Below are positions 23,494 to 35,501 of a stretch of DNA of 64,000 nucleotides, one piece after another. The position numbers and the translations under genes are program-made. How positions within the stretch are numbered: position 1 is the first letter of the stretch; every line of letters begins with the position of its first letter. Under the pieces are notes generated by a model. The model had not been told where the DNA came from. It saw only the letters and a list, made by a program, of their open reading frames with translations, and did no database searches. The DNA comes from Nicotiana tabacum (taxonomy: Eukaryota > Streptophyta > Magnoliopsida > Solanales > Solanaceae), in NCBI RefSeq assembly GCF_000715075.1, contig NC_134081.1:63305653-63369652 (forward strand). The letters run 5' to 3'.

Positions 23494-24130
23494 ATAAATA
23501 AATGTTTGTCCTCGAATGGGTCTAGAATCATACCTAAAGTCTAAAAAATGTGAGGATATCTGTTCCGCATCTTTTGTTAAGTCTCCCAAGTTACCTCCTC
23601 CACTAGGTGACCTCCACAATGCACCATCACTGCTGCTATATTCTCCGATCTTAATTTTCAAACCAGCCGATCCAGAATGGTCACCAGCTCCATATTATAA
23701 GTAAAATCCTTATCTAATTGTACCGTGCTGAAGTCCAAAATATTTGACGCCTCTCCATAATAGATTCAGAGCATTGAAACACGAAATTCTAGATGGACCC
23801 TTGATAGACTTGGTGGCAAGGCAAGTCTGTAGGACACCTCTCCCACTCTATCTAGAACCTCAAAAGGACCAATATACCTAAGGATCCACTTGCCTTCCTT
23901 CCGAATTTCATCATGCCCTTCATGGGCAAAACACTAAGTAGAACCTTCTCCCCCACCATATATGCAACATCATGAGCCTTCCTGTCAGCATAACTCTTCT
24001 GCCTGGACTGTGTTGTACGAAGCGGCTCCTGAATCATCTTCACCTTCTCCAAAGCATCATGGACCAAGTTAGTGCTTAACAACCTAACCTCCCCAGGCTC
24101 AAACCAACCGACCGGAGAATGACAACGCCT
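23494..24130 (-). pseudogene. Tk5 integrase C-terminus and chromodomain region
   Basis: 23852-24082 is open and begins with LVHDALEKVKMIQEPLRTTQ, followed by VGEKVLLSVLPMKGMMKFGRK, the approach to the GPY/F module. Toward the LTR the chromodomain region (about 23500-23770) is frameshifted. An HFLDF segment near 23530-23560 lies in another frame. Confidence 0.65.
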
Positions 24131-24950
24131 CCATATAAGGCCTCAAAAGAAGCCATCTAGATACTCGACTGATAGCTATCGTAGGTGGATTCTGTTAATG
24201 GAAGAAACTAATCCCATGAACCTCCGAAGTCAATGACACAGGCACGTAACATGTCCTCCAAGATCTAAATAGTGTGCTCGAATTGCCCGTCCGTCTGGGA
24301 ATGAAAAGTTGTACTCACCTCTACCTGTGTGCCCAACTCTCATTGCACCGCTAACCAAATATGAGATGTGAACTAAGTGGCTCGATCCAAAATTATAGAA
24401 ACGGGCACACCATAAAGGCGAACAAGCTCACGAATGTAAATTCGAGCTAGCTTCTCTGAAAAGTAGGTAGTCACTACTAGAATGAAGTGTGTAGACCTGG
24501 TTAGTCTATCCTCAATGACCCACACTGCATCAAATTTCTTCAAGGTATGTGGAAGTCCAACTGCAAAATCCATGATGATACGCTCCCACTTCCACTCTGG
24601 AATGTCAGGCCTCAGAGACAAACCACTCGGTCTGATGCTCGTACTTCACCTACTGAAAGTTCAAACACCGGTCCATATACTCCATAATATCTTTCTTCAT
24701 TCTTTTCCACCAGTAGTGTTGCCTCAATTCATAGTACATTTTCGCGGCACCCGGATGAAAGGAATACCATGAACTATGGGCCTCCTCAATTATCAATTCT
24801 TGCAACCCATCCACGTTTATAACATAGATCTAACCTTGCATCCTCAATACCCTAGCATCTAACCTCTTTGGTATCCCCGTGCTATATCGCATCCTTCCGG
24901 ACAAGCAAGTGGGGATCATCATAGTAAAGTGCCTTGATGCACTCAAACAA
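24131..24950 (-). pseudogene. Tk5 integrase remnant
   Basis: 24373-24621 encodes IPEWKWERIIMDFAVGLP (first catalytic Asp), then VIEDRLTRSTHFI and IRELVRLYGVPVSIILDRAT. The second catalytic Asp sits in LDRA where the family has SDRG. The zinc domain lies near 24640-24790 and the last part of the core near 24130-24370, both frameshifted. Part of the third catalytic region reads DGQFEHTI-like near 24260-24300. Confidence 0.65.
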
Positions 24951-25500
24951 AGAAAATAGGGAAACCACGAAAGCAAGAACCCGGCTAGGCTCCGAAATGT
25001 CTAACCTCACGAACTGGTTGGCCATGCATGAACATCCAATGCTAATGGCCTCTCCCCACATGAAAGGTAAGCAAGACTCCCCATGCTCTCACTCTTCCTA
25101 CTCAAAGCATCGACCACCATATTAGCCTTCCTCGGATGATAAAGAATGGTGATATCATAGTTCTTTAGTAACTCTAACCACCTTTGCTGCCTCAAGTTAT
25201 GATCCTTATTCTTGAACAAGTGGTGAAGACTCTTGTGATCTGTGAATACCTTGAAAGACACGCCATAAAGATAATGCCTCCAAATCTTCAACGCGTGAAC
25301 AGTGGCTGCCAACTCTAAATCATGTGCTGGCTAGTTCTTCTCGTGGGACTTCAAGTGACACGAAGCATAATCACTCACTCTACCCACATAAATCAATACA
25401 CATCCAATGTCAATCCGCAAAGCATTACAATAAACTGTATAAGAACCCGATACTAAAGGCAACACCAAGACTGGAGTTGTGGTCAAGGAAGTCTTGAGCT
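24951..25500 (-). pseudogene. Tk5 RNase H remnant
   Basis: 25007-25312 is open: [19 protein letters not shown], then [16 protein letters not shown] (third catalytic Asp kept) and [18 protein letters not shown] (last Asp kept). The first catalytic residue, upstream near 25420, reads YCNA instead of YCDA, a single-base change that should abolish activity. A stop lies where relatives have Tyr after KN. Confidence 0.7.
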
Positions 25501-26250
25501 TCTGGATGCTCTCCTAAAACTCATCAGACCACCTGAATGGGGAACCCTTCTTGGTCACTCTAGTCAAAGGTGCAGCAATGGATGAGAAATCCTCAACAAA
25601 ATGACGATAATAGCCGTCCAATCCAAGAAAGTTCTGGATCTTAGTAGCAGAAAATTGTCTGGGTGAACTCTGAATTGCCTCAATCTTCTTCGGATCCAGC
25701 TTAATCCCCTCACTGGACACCACATGGCCCAAAATATGCGACCGAATCAAGTCAAAAACTCACACTTGGAGAATTTAGCATATAGTTTCTTCTCTCTCAA
25801 GGTCTGAAGCATGATCCTCAAGTGTTGCTGATGATCCTCCCAGCTACGAGAATACACCAATATGTCATCAATGAAAACGATGATGAAGGAATCAAGATGG
25901 GGATGGAATACACTGTTCATAGAATGCATAAAAGCTACTGGGGCATTGGTCACCCCAAACGACATCACCAAAAACTCACATTGACCATAGCAAGTCCTGA
26001 AGGCCTTCTTTAAATATTTGAATCCCTGATCTTCAACTGATGGTACCCTGATCTCAAATCTATCTTCGAGAATACCTGAGCACCCTGAAGTTGATCAAAC
26101 AAATCATCAATACGCGATAGTGGGTACCTGTTCTTGACTGTAACCTTGTTCAGTTGCCTGTAATTATTACACATCCTCATAGAACCGTCATTCTCCTTCA
26201 CAAATAGAACCAGTGCACCCCAAGGCGACACATTGGGCCTGATTAAACCC
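25501..26250 (-). pseudogene. Tk5 reverse transcriptase remnant
   Basis: Three open pieces in order. 26010-26231 has [40 protein letters not shown] and the YHQLKIRDS end. 25747-25971 has [10 protein letters not shown] and the catalytic [13 protein letters not shown]. 25514-25750 has ILGHVVSSEGIKLDPKKIEA and FLGLDGYYRHFVEDFSS. The catalytic aspartates survive, but frames change at about 26000 and 25750. Confidence 0.8.
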
Positions 26251-26655
26251 TTATGAAGTAGCTCCTAATTGTTCCTTCAATTCTATAGGTGCCATGTGGT
26301 AAGATGAAATAGAGATGGGTTGAGTGCCCGGTACTAGGTTAATACCGAAATCAATATCCATGTCGGGTGGCACGCCGGCAAGTCTGCATGAAACACATCT
26401 TGGAAATCTCTCACTACCAAAACTGACTCAAGGGTATGAGTATTATCACTAACATCTCTCACACATGCCAAATATGCTAGACATCCCTTCTCAACCATCT
26501 GTTGAGCCTTCAAACATGAAATCACTCTACTAGAAATATGATACAAGGAGATTCTCCACTCCAACCTCAGCATAGCTAATGTCGCAGTCTTAGCGTGACA
26601 ATCTAAGATATTATGATATAGTGATAGACAATCCATGCCCAAAACTATTTCAAAT
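26251..26655 (-). pseudogene. Tk5 protease, part after the solo LTR
   Basis: 26334-26642 begins GMDCLSLYHNILDCHAKTAT, which is the family's GMDWLSPYH core with two changes, and runs to the RT lead-in. The preceding DFEIVL residues lie at 26640-26655 up to the solo LTR boundary. The rest of the protease continues at 29378 beyond it. Confidence 0.7.
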
Positions 26656-28667
26656 TGTTATAACCCATATTCGTGTACGCTATATAATGCCATAAGTTAG
26701 TCAACATAAATATTAGAAGAGATTATCTTTGAGATGATAAGAAGTTAATCCTATTGTCCTTAAATGATACAAAGGTGTATAAGAGTGGTGAACAAGTATT
26801 AGAAGTTAAGCGAATCAAGGATATTGTAGCCCATATTTTCGAGTAAACCTAGAGGTGCTTAATATGCTAAGGAGGTTGTATTTTAAGGTAGTTGAGTCAT
26901 ACAATATTTGTATCATAAGTCTTGAAGTAAAACAAGTTATGAAACAAAAGGTGACAAACGTTGTTGCAACTTACGTTCATAATTTTACTTAAACTTTAGG
27001 TCAAATGTTACTAAGATTTTCTCCCAATTTACTTCGAATTACGGGGTCATCTATCCACCAAATTGAAGATCTACGAGTATAGATTGCAATGCACTAAACC
27101 GTTCATCGATAAGACATTGGAGAAGGGAGATATTTGTGTTTTTGCTAGACTGTGCAAGCAGTTCCGGTTGGGACCCACTTGAGACGGCCACCGATCTTAC
27201 TTCTTTTAAAAGATGTTTCGGCCTAATTTCGGGTCCTTTATCACCCAAAATTCATCTAAAAGCTCTCTAAAACCCTATCTAACATATCTACAAGATCCAA
27301 GAACCAAACTCAAGGGAAATCAACTCAAATCATCATCAAAGGTGTTAAAGACTACAAGAGAATGCTTCTATGTTGTTGTGGTGTGATTGAGGGTTATTGT
27401 GAGCTAAGTTGAGATGGGGTTTGAGTTGTAGCTGCTGTCCAAGGTATGTATAAAAAAATCTTCTTGATTGTACCTAAGGTTAATCTTGTGTTGTTTGGGT
27501 GAGAAACCATAAGATAGCACTTGAAAGAATATGGGATATGGTTATCTTTTTGATTGGACTCTTTTGTGGCTAAATATTATATTTTGTGGTAGCTGGAAAT
27601 TATAAGAAATAGTTTGATAATAATTTGGCTTCTGTTGTTAAGCTTTTCTAGGTTTTAATTAAGTTGATTGAAGAAGAAAACGTGAAAAGCAAGTAATTGA
27701 AGATAAAAGTTAAGGTGCTAGGCGTATGTGGCTGTTTTGGAAGGCATTTTGTAGATATTTTGAACTAGGAATCATGTAGTACATATAAGTATGTTGTTCT
27801 GTAGGTTGTAAGCTTATTTATGGAATAAGAGTTTGATTTAGTTTATATTTTGTTAATAGTAATAACGAGCTTGCAACTCAATATGATTGTTAAGCTCATA
27901 TTGGATTATATTGTTGTTGTTGCTATTGTTGATGTTGTTTGGGCTGTTTGGCGATTGTTCTAATTTGTGGAAAGTTATATAAATAGGGGAGGTTCTGTTT
28001 GTTTTATTGTAAAATAGGTTGTGGTTGATATATTCTAGTTATGATGCTTAAACGATAACGATAGTATCATTTCTTTGATTGTTGACTAAGGAGCCGTGAG
28101 ATTTGCATAGCTTGTGGTTGGGCAGTATATACAAGGTATGTGAGGCTATCTCTTTCTTTTTTTTGCTCGACTCTGATTGTACATAATGTAATGAATGAGC
28201 TTCTAAGTATACTCCACTATTAGAAGCTAGTAGTACTCACATTGTTTCCCTTTTTACGGAAAGATTGATGTTGATGTTGCTTCTCTTATTCTTATGTATC
28301 AAATGTTATTGGTATTTCCTTATTCCAATAAGATTCATGATGACAATTTATCTCTAATAACGTATACGAAGGTTACTGACCTTACGTTACTATGAAAGGG
28401 TCAGAAGTGTGATTCCATGAGTCTAGCATGCATTATAAATATGTACCTATTTTTCTCTACCGAGCCGCGCTATAGTCGGCAGGGTACGGCACCTATTGTG
28501 CAACCGCTGATCAGTTGGGTTTTACCGAGTTCCACGTGGATGGGTAAGATTCTACCAATCCTTATGATGGATGGGTACATTTTTACCAAAACTTTTTCGA
28601 GGCCGGGTACAATATGATGATGATTTTGCCCATTGAGGTGTATGTTTTAAAGAAAACTATAAATATG

Positions 28668-28726
<59 letters not shown>

Positions 28727-29377
28727 CATGCATTTCATGTCAGTCGCCCTCAGAGGCACTAAGATGTTACAGGTTGTATATTCTCTATCCCTCTTTACAT
28801 TACTATTCTTATTTATGCTTCTCGCCTTACATACTCAGTACTTTATTTGTACTGACGTCCCTTTTATTTATGGATGCAGAATGTCGTGCTACACGTCCTG
28901 ATAGAAAGGTAGAGGAAGCTCCCCCACCACAGTAGGATGCCCTGTTCAGCGGTTATTGGCGAGACCCGTTCTCTGGACTTGCCGTGGTCTTGGTATGCAT
29001 TTTATTTATAGACATTATGGGTATGTTGGGGCCCTGTTCCGGCATTGTTGCAACACTTATGTTCTTTTAGAGGCTCATAGACAGGTGTCGACTCATGCAT
29101 TGTTTGGATAGCCTTGTCGGTTGATTTGTTTTGTATAGTCTCTCATGGCAGCTTGTCGGCTCGTGCCTTATATATAGCTTCACAACATCCTTGTTGGCCC
29201 ATGTTACGTATGTTCATGCCATAATCTGCCATTTTTATTGTTCATGATTCATGTATACCATTTATGTTGATCTCGTCGGCCCTTATAGATAATAAGAAAG
29301 GTTAGATAAAACGTATGTTAGTGCTCGGCAGGTATGCCCCCGGTGCCAGTCATGGCCCTCCAGTTTGGGTTATGAGA
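26656..29377 (+). mobile_element. Probable solo LTR (about 2.72 kb) inside Tk5 protease
   Basis: Left end TGTTATAACCCA and right end TTTGGGTTATGAGA form an imperfect terminal inverted repeat (the right terminal CA has become GA). The flanks are CAAAT (26651-26655) and AAAAT (29378-29382), a four-of-five target-site match. Removing it rejoins the Tk5 protease codons for Val-Asp-Phe and Leu-Gly-Met-Asp. No primer site, polypurine tract or protein is present. Near 27440 a CCAAGGTATGTA splice-donor-like site follows a leader-like stretch, which suggests + orientation. Confidence 0.65.
28668..28723. repeat. (TA)n(TG)n microsatellite
   Basis: A run of TA repeats followed by a run of TG repeats inside the solo LTR. 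It produces artificial Cys-Val reading frames, which I do not count as genes. Confidence 0.9.
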
Positions 29378-29640
29378 AAAATCAACCATGGTAAAAGATC
29401 AACTCTTGTCTCATAACCTCTAATGGTCACCACACACAACTGATACACACTGTTCACCACAATAGAATCATAGACCGGTGCAGATACAAGAACAGTCATA
29501 ACTAAAGAATCACGAGGCATATCCAAATAACGAGGATAGTATGATGAAACATATGAATAAGTGAAACCAGGGTCAAATAACATTGAAGCATCCCTATGGC
29601 AAACTGAAACAATACCTATAAAAACAGCGTCGGAAGAAAT
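29378..29640 (-). pseudogene. Tk5 protease, N-terminal part
   Basis: 29350-29583 reads [20 protein letters not shown], so the active-site Asp and Gly are kept, and continues to VTIRGYETRVDLLP. The expected Met-Val-Asp-Phe appears one frame off at the solo LTR boundary, so a small indel preceded or accompanied the insertion. Confidence 0.75.
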
Positions 29641-31014
29641 TACCTCCGGCCTGTCTCGAAATGCATAGCAACAGGCTTGACCACCACCTGATCGACCTCC
29701 CCTTCTAGGGAAACCTCGAACTGCTTGAGTCCCACCCCTAGCTGGCTATTTTGATGGTGCAGCTGCTAGTGCTGAAATAATAAGTTGTGAGCTCTGATGT
29801 GAAACCCTGCCAAGAATTCTGGGGCAATCCCTTTAAGATTACTTATGTCCCCACACCCGTATCAACCTCACCTTGGAGGACCCTAATAACCCGAGTAACT
29901 GCCGTAGAACCCTGATCAGATAGAGCACTGTAGGTACTCTATGTCAGCAATGCACTAAATGACGACTGTACTAGGCGAGCATTGTAAGAATTGTGGCTAT
30001 TGAAGGAACGACATAGAATCTGATGAGCCTTCTGAGCAGGCCTAAAAGGACGACCTCTGTTGTAATCTGATTGTCCTCCATATGAGGCACTGCTGAAACC
30101 AGCTGAACCACGAGGCCTCTTGTCCTCCCGAACCTACCCCAAGCGTCTAGAAATCTCGACCACCTAGTCAAACCTAGCATCCATCTTGGCCTCTCGAGCC
30201 ACACTGTAACGCAAACCATAGTTGAGGCCATCAATGAACCTTCTAATCCTTTCCCTATCGGTGGGAACCAACCATACTACATGTCGGGCCAACTCTACAA
30301 ATCTCATCTCATATTGAGTCACAGTCATATGCCCCTAGCATAGTTGCTCATACTCCCTACACAACTCCTCTCTACGAGTATGTGGAACAAACTTTGCTAA
30401 GAAGAGAATTGAGAACTCATGCCATATAAGTGGTGCTATTCCAACTAGCCAGCCTTACTCATAAGCCTGACACAATCTGTAAGCTGCCCTTGTCAGCTAA
30501 AAAGTAGTGAAAGAAACTCCACTGATATCCATAATACCGTGTTGTAAAGAATCAGATGACACTAGTGTAGAAAATCCTGAGCATCCTCTGACTATCCTCC
30601 ACTGAACTCGGGAGGATCAAGCATCCTAAATTGCTCCAACCACCACTGCTCATCATCAGTCATAGGTGGACCAACCCAAGTAGGAACAATTGGTTGAACT
30701 AGTAACACCCCTGGTGTCTGATGACCCGGAGCTAGCTACTCCGCAGTACGGGCGACGGGAGTCTGGGCTCCTCCCCCGGCCTGTGAGGTAGATGGTGCAA
30801 CTGATATCATAACCACCTGAGCCAGGATCGTACACACACTCAAGATCTGAGCAAAAGCTTCATGAAGACCAGGTATAACAATAGGTATTATCTGTGTCTG
30901 AGCTGGTCCCACCGTCTCAATAGTATCAGGGAACTTTCTTCTCCACTGGAGCGACTGGTGGCTCTACTGGTGCTGCCGTCACTTTAGTGTGAGCCCCACT
31001 TCGCCCTCAACCTC
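29641..31014 (-). pseudogene. Tk5 gag, main part
   Basis: Minus-strand gag between the protease and the Tk6 insertion: a Gly/Arg-rich C-terminal linker (about 29690-29740), a zinc-knuckle region near 29800-29880, capsid near 30150-30650 in several frames, and a Pro-rich N-terminal part near 30700-30960 homologous to Tk4 gag. No frame is open through it. The N-terminal codons continue at 41834-41914. Confidence 0.65.
31010..31014 (+). repeat. Target-site duplication of Tk6, left copy
   Basis: ACCTC, identical to 41834-41838 on the other side of Tk6. It is the 5-bp duplication made by Ty3/gypsy integration. Confidence 0.85.
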
Positions 31015-32890
31015 TAGGATAACTCAAAATGTTATCTTTAAATTTAATAATTAATTTTGTGTTCTAAGACCTCAAAAAGCACTATTTATCACTCCTCGAC
31101 TTGCATGCACAGTCCGTATAATTTTTCGGAAAGTTTTTATGCAAAAAATAGATTAAAATGTGAAATAGAGCCTTAAAACTCAACTGAGATGACTTTGGTT
31201 AACATTTTGAGAAAACGGACCCGGATCAGTGTTTTGATAGTTTTGGTAGGTCCGTATCGTGATTTAAGACTTGGGCATATGCCCGAAATTTAATTTGAAG
31301 GTCCCTAGCTCAAGTTATGTCCATTTAACGGAAACTAGTAATTTAAAGGCTAAAGTTTTTCAAGTTTGACCACGGGGTTGACTTTTTGATATCGGAGACA
31401 GATTCTGATTCTGGAAATTTGAATAGCTCTGTTATGTCATTTAGGACTTGTGTTCTAAATTTGAAGTCATTCCGGATTCAATTACTATGTTTTGGAACGA
31501 GATTTGCAAATTGATTTGAGACCCCGAGTAAGTCTGTATTATGTTACGGGACTTGTTGGGATATTTGGATAAGGTCCCGAGGGTCTCGGGTGAGTTTCGG
31601 ACGAAATTCAGATTGTTTAGAGCATGTTGAAAGCAGCAGGTTCTTGGCAGAAGCTGGTGTAATCGCACCTGTGAAATGGAGATCGCATGTGCACAGCCGC
31701 TCATGTGGAGAGCTGGTCGCTTCTTCGACTTTGGCCTTGGGCTGTGACTTCGCTTTTGCGAAGACGAATCGCGCAGGTGCGCGACCGCTGCTACGACAGA
31801 AAGGTCCGCAGATGCGCAACCTCGCCTGGCAGCCCCACTTCGCAAATGCGAGATTATTCTCGCAAACGCGTGGCCGCAGGTGCGAAAATATAGCCCGCAG
31901 ATGCGAAAATACTAGGCAGAATACATAAAATCGGATCTTAGCCATTTTTACTCATTTTTTAGTTTTAAGTCTCGAATTTGGGCGATTTCGAAGGGGATTT
32001 TCACGACATTGAATTGGGTAAGTATTCTATAACCAAAAGTGATTATATTTCATAAATCCATGTCTATAATCATCCTTTATTTCGGATTTAGATGCCAGAA
32101 ATTGGAATTTTTATAAATCTTCCAAAAACAAAAATTTAAGATTTGAACGTCCATTTGATATCAGAATTGGATAAATTTTGTATGGTTGAACTCGTATCAG
32201 AACGGGTGTTCGGATTTCGTAAGTTTTTTTCGAGATTTGAGATGTGGATCCCACTGTCGAATATTTAAATGAATTTCAGATTTTATCCAGAAAATTAATA
32301 AATTCATATGGAATTAGTTCCTATGATCCGTATTGAGTACATCAAATTGTTTGTGAATAGATTTGACGCTTTTGGAGACAAATTAAAAAGGAAAAGTTGT
32401 GGTCGAATAAATTATTGGAATTTGCAAAGCGAGGTAAGTGTCGTGGTTAACCTTGACTTGAGGGAATAGAACCCTTAAATTAATTGTTATGTGTAATGCA
32501 TGTGAACGATGTATAGGCGAGGTGACGAGTGACTATACGTCGTCAAATTAATTGTTTGCATAATTATTTAAAAATCATAAATCATTTTAAATCATGAATG
32601 AATTATTATATTAATTGTTTCACTCATATTTCTTGAATTCCTGTAATAATTGTACATGCTTATTTGACTTATGTGTCTAAATTGCTATTTGACATTTAGC
32701 ATATTAAATATTAAACTGCTTATTTTCTCCACGATTTTTACAATTAATTGCTAATTGCCACTGTTTGTTCATAAATAAATTATAATTATTGTGTGTCGTG
32801 ATGCTTAATAGTTTCTCATTGAACGTGGTATTTATTAGAGTAATTTTTATTACAATTATGAGATGTTTAAAATTATATTGGTGGAATGGG

Positions 32891-33092
32891 TTGCACGCCG
32901 CAACGTCAAAAAGAAAATATATATATATATATATAGATTGCACGCCGCAATAGACTTATCTAAAAGTCAATATTGGGGGATCGGATTGCACGCCGCAACA
33001 GACTTATTTAAAAGTCTATATATACTTGATTAAAATAAATATATGAGAGGATTGAAAATGAATATATTGTGGGAGCGATTTACACGTTGCAA
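32891..33092 (+). repeat. Dyad repeat tract in Tk6 5' LTR
   Basis: TTGCACGCCGCAA occurs exactly at 32891, 32938 and 32986, with a decayed fourth copy near 33079. The last two exact copies are each followed by a GACTTAT-TAAAAGTC element; the one at 33000-33017 is a perfect 6-bp stem (AGACTT/AAGTCT) with a 6-nt loop. A TA run lies at about 32917-32935. Confidence 0.85.
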
Positions 33093-33302
33093 CGGAAATT
33101 TGTTGAAATAATAATGGGTTATGACTACTGAGTTGGGTTCAATTATTATAAATGAATTATCTGATTTATTTCTATTATTTGTTGTTGTTACTAATATTGC
33201 GTACATGTTAATGTAAGTGACCTGCCTTAGCCTCGTCACTACTTCGTCGAGGTTAGACTCAGCACTTACCAGTACATGGGGTCGGTTGTACTGATACTAC
33301 AC

Positions 33303-33321
33303 TCTGCACTTCTTGTGCAGA
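33303..33321 (+). other. Conserved LTR hairpin (Tk6 5' LTR)
   Basis: TCTGCACTTCTTGTGCAGA: a perfect 7-bp stem with a 5-nt loop. The same element, with compensating changes, is found in the LTRs of Tk3, Tk4, Tk5, Tk7 and Tk8. The position, in the last fifth of the LTR after the block ACTTACCAGTACATGGGG, suggests the transcript end region (R/poly-A zone), but this is inference. Confidence 0.6.
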
Positions 33322-33725
33322 TTTTGGAGTTGGTCCTAGTGGCGTACCATACACTTGCTCGGATTTCAGCTGTCAGAGGAGACTTGAGGTATAACTGCAC
33401 AGCGTCCGCAGTTCTGAAGTCCCCGTCTACTTTACTTTAGTTGTGTGTTTGTTTTCAGACAACTTTATTTTATTTAGACCTTTATTTGTATTATTCTAGA
33501 AGCTCATGCACTTCTGACACTAATTTTGGGATGGTATTTAGATACCGTTATTTTTACGGATTATTCACTATATTTCAGACCTTACTTCCGCAGTTATTTC
33601 TTTGTTATTAATAAATTTAAAAATTGTTTTAAAATGGCTAATATTATTCTAATGTTGGCTTGCATAGCAAGTAAAATGGTAGGCGCCATCATGGTCCGAA
33701 GGTGGGGAATTCGGGTCGTGACAGT

Positions 33726-33737
33726 TGGTATCAGAGC
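33726..33737 (+). other. Tk6 primer-binding site (initiator tRNA-Met)
   Basis: TGGTATCAGAGC, an exact match to the usual plant initiator tRNA-Met site, 2 bp after the LTR. 33738-33924 is the leader. Confidence 0.9.
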
Positions 33738-33924
33738 ACTAGGTCACATAGGTCTCATGAGTCACGAGCAAGCTTAGTAGAGTCTGAAGGATCGGTACAG
33801 AGACGTCTGTATTTATCTCTCATAGGCTATGAAGTTTAGGAACAATATCACTTATTTCTTATTCTGTCGTGCAAATTTATTCTATCATCGATGATTGAAC
33901 CATTCTACTCTTATTCTCTCGCAA

Positions 33925-35501
33925 ATGGTGAGAACACGTAATACCTCTATCGATGGACAGGGACCAGAACCCCCGGTGGCAACTATGGCCAGGGGTAGAG
34001 GTCGAGGCCGAGGTCATGCTAGAGGCCGAGGCAGAGGTAGAGGTAGAGCTCAATCCAGAGCTCGAGCAGCTGCACCTGTTGTAGAACCTCAGGTGGATCT
34101 TCAGGAGGAAGTTCCAGTTCATAATGTACCAGTTAGACCAGTTCAGGTCCTAGAAGGATTCATAGCCACTTTAGTGCTTTAGGACGCTCTAGTCAGGTTG
34201 GTGAGTCTTATGGAGGGCGTGGCCCAGAATAGTACATTTCCAGTGGTGCCAGCCATCTCACAGGCTGGGGGAGGAGCACAAACTCCCACTACTCCCACTA
34301 CGGAGCATATAGCTCCCCAGAATCAGGCTCCAGCAGCCCCGCCAGTTGGGGTAGTTCAGCCAGCTGTTACGACACAGACCGGTGATAGGCCCGCCATGTC
34401 TTTTGAGGACTTATTGAGACTGGATAAGTTTACTAAGCTCTTTCCAGTTCACTTAAGTGGTACATCTTCTGAGGACCCACAGGATTATCTTGAATGCTAC
34501 CATGAGGTGCTGTGGAACATGGGTATAGTTGAGACAAATGGGGTTGATTTTGCTATGTTTCAAATGACTGATTTCGCCAGGAGGTGGTGGAGGGATTATA
34601 CATTGACTAGACCAGTTGGATCGCCTGCACTTAACTGGGAGCAGTTCTCTCAGCTATTTCTGAGTTCCTTCCTATCACACTAGGAGAGGATTTTCGCAAG
34701 AAATTTGAGCATCTACAGCAGGGCAGTATGACTGTTACTCAGTACGAGTCCCGTTTTGTGGATTTGGCTCGTCATCCTCTTCTTTTACTACCTATTGAGG
34801 GAGTGAGAGTGAAGAGGTTTATTGAGGGACTCACTCACCCTATCAAGCTTCAGATGGCCAAGGAGACCAGAAATGAGATTTCTTTTCAGGCGGCTGCTAA
34901 TGTCACGAGGAGGATCGAGAGTGTTCTTGCACAGGAGAGAGGGTAGAGGTATGATAAGAGGCCTCATCAGTTCAGTGGTTTCGGTGGTGCCTCGTCTGGA
35001 GGTAGGGGTAATTTTGGTAGGGTTCATCTTCCTAGACCGTTTCATTCAGCATTTCATGCATCACCCGGTGCTTCAGGGTGTCACGGTCCTATTATGCATT
35101 ACTCCGGGCAGCCAGCATTTAGTGCACATTCAGCTCCTATCAGTGCACCACCACTCTAGAGCTACTACAGTGGTTATCTGGCCCATTTGGATCAGCTTCA
35201 GCTTCAGCAGCCACGGCAGCAGGATGGGTGTTATGAGTGTGAGAACATTGGTCACATCAGGAGGTATTGCCCAAGATTGGCGAGTAACAGATCTCAACAG
35301 GATTCACGTGCCATCTTACCGGCACCGGTTGCTTCACCGCCTGCTCAGCCAGCTAGAGGTATGGGTCAGGCAGCTAGAGGTATGGGTCAGGCAGCTAGAG
35401 CTGGAGGTCAAGCCATTAGAGGTAGAGGTCAGACCGTTAGAGGTGGAGGCCAGCCAGTTAGAGGTCGTCCCAGGGACGCAGTTCAGAGTGGTAGGGCTTA
35501 G
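33925..35501 (+). pseudogene. Tk6 gag pseudogene
   Basis: ATG at 33925 (MVRTRNTSIDG) follows the leader as in relatives. Domains: an Arg/Gly-rich N-terminus with RGRGRG runs to about 34070; a Pro-rich region to 34380; capsid from SFEDLLRLDKF through DFARRWWRDYTL and VTQYESRFVDLARH; an intact zinc knuckle (CYECENIGHIRRYC, CX2CX4HX4C, 35229-35270); and a tail of short RGxGQxA repeats (about 35349-35470). Disruptions: TAG at 34180; a frame change near 34663 (about 4 nt lost); TAG at 34944, 35157 and 35499. Each stop fits loss of a Gln codon. Confidence 0.85.

Larger units (their letters stand above)
31015..33723 (+). repeat. Tk6 5' LTR
   Basis: Ends GGGTCGTGACA at the primer site. The start is TAGGATAACTC, against TGTGATGACCC in the 3' LTR, so the terminal TG is mutated. 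It lacks 74 bp found in the 3' LTR (39502-39575); the deletion point is 31513/31514. It contains a TGCG/CGCA cluster (31667-31912), a tract of TTGCACGCCGCAA dyads with TA repeats (32891-33092) and a perfect hairpin at 33303-33321. No gene is seen; antisense frames of 110-135 codons over the CG-rich cluster look like by-products of the repeats. Confidence 0.9.

Noticed and set aside
28614..28935. Open frames with Cys-Val runs
   Set aside because: They are read through a (TG)n microsatellite in a solo LTR and have no other protein-like content.
31441..31945. Antisense frames of 130 codons in the Tk6 5' LTR, mirrored at 39596-39996 in the 3' LTR
   Set aside because: They lie over the CGCA/TGCG motif cluster, whose composition avoids stops on both strands. 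The frames shift between the two LTRs and match no family I know.
33726..33737. tRNA gene at the tRNA-Met match
   Set aside because: Only the 12 bases complementary to the tRNA 3' end are present, as in a primer-binding site. There is no cloverleaf.
33877..34122. Ser-rich frame on the minus strand
   Set aside because: It is the antisense of the Arg/Gly-rich start of Tk6 gag.
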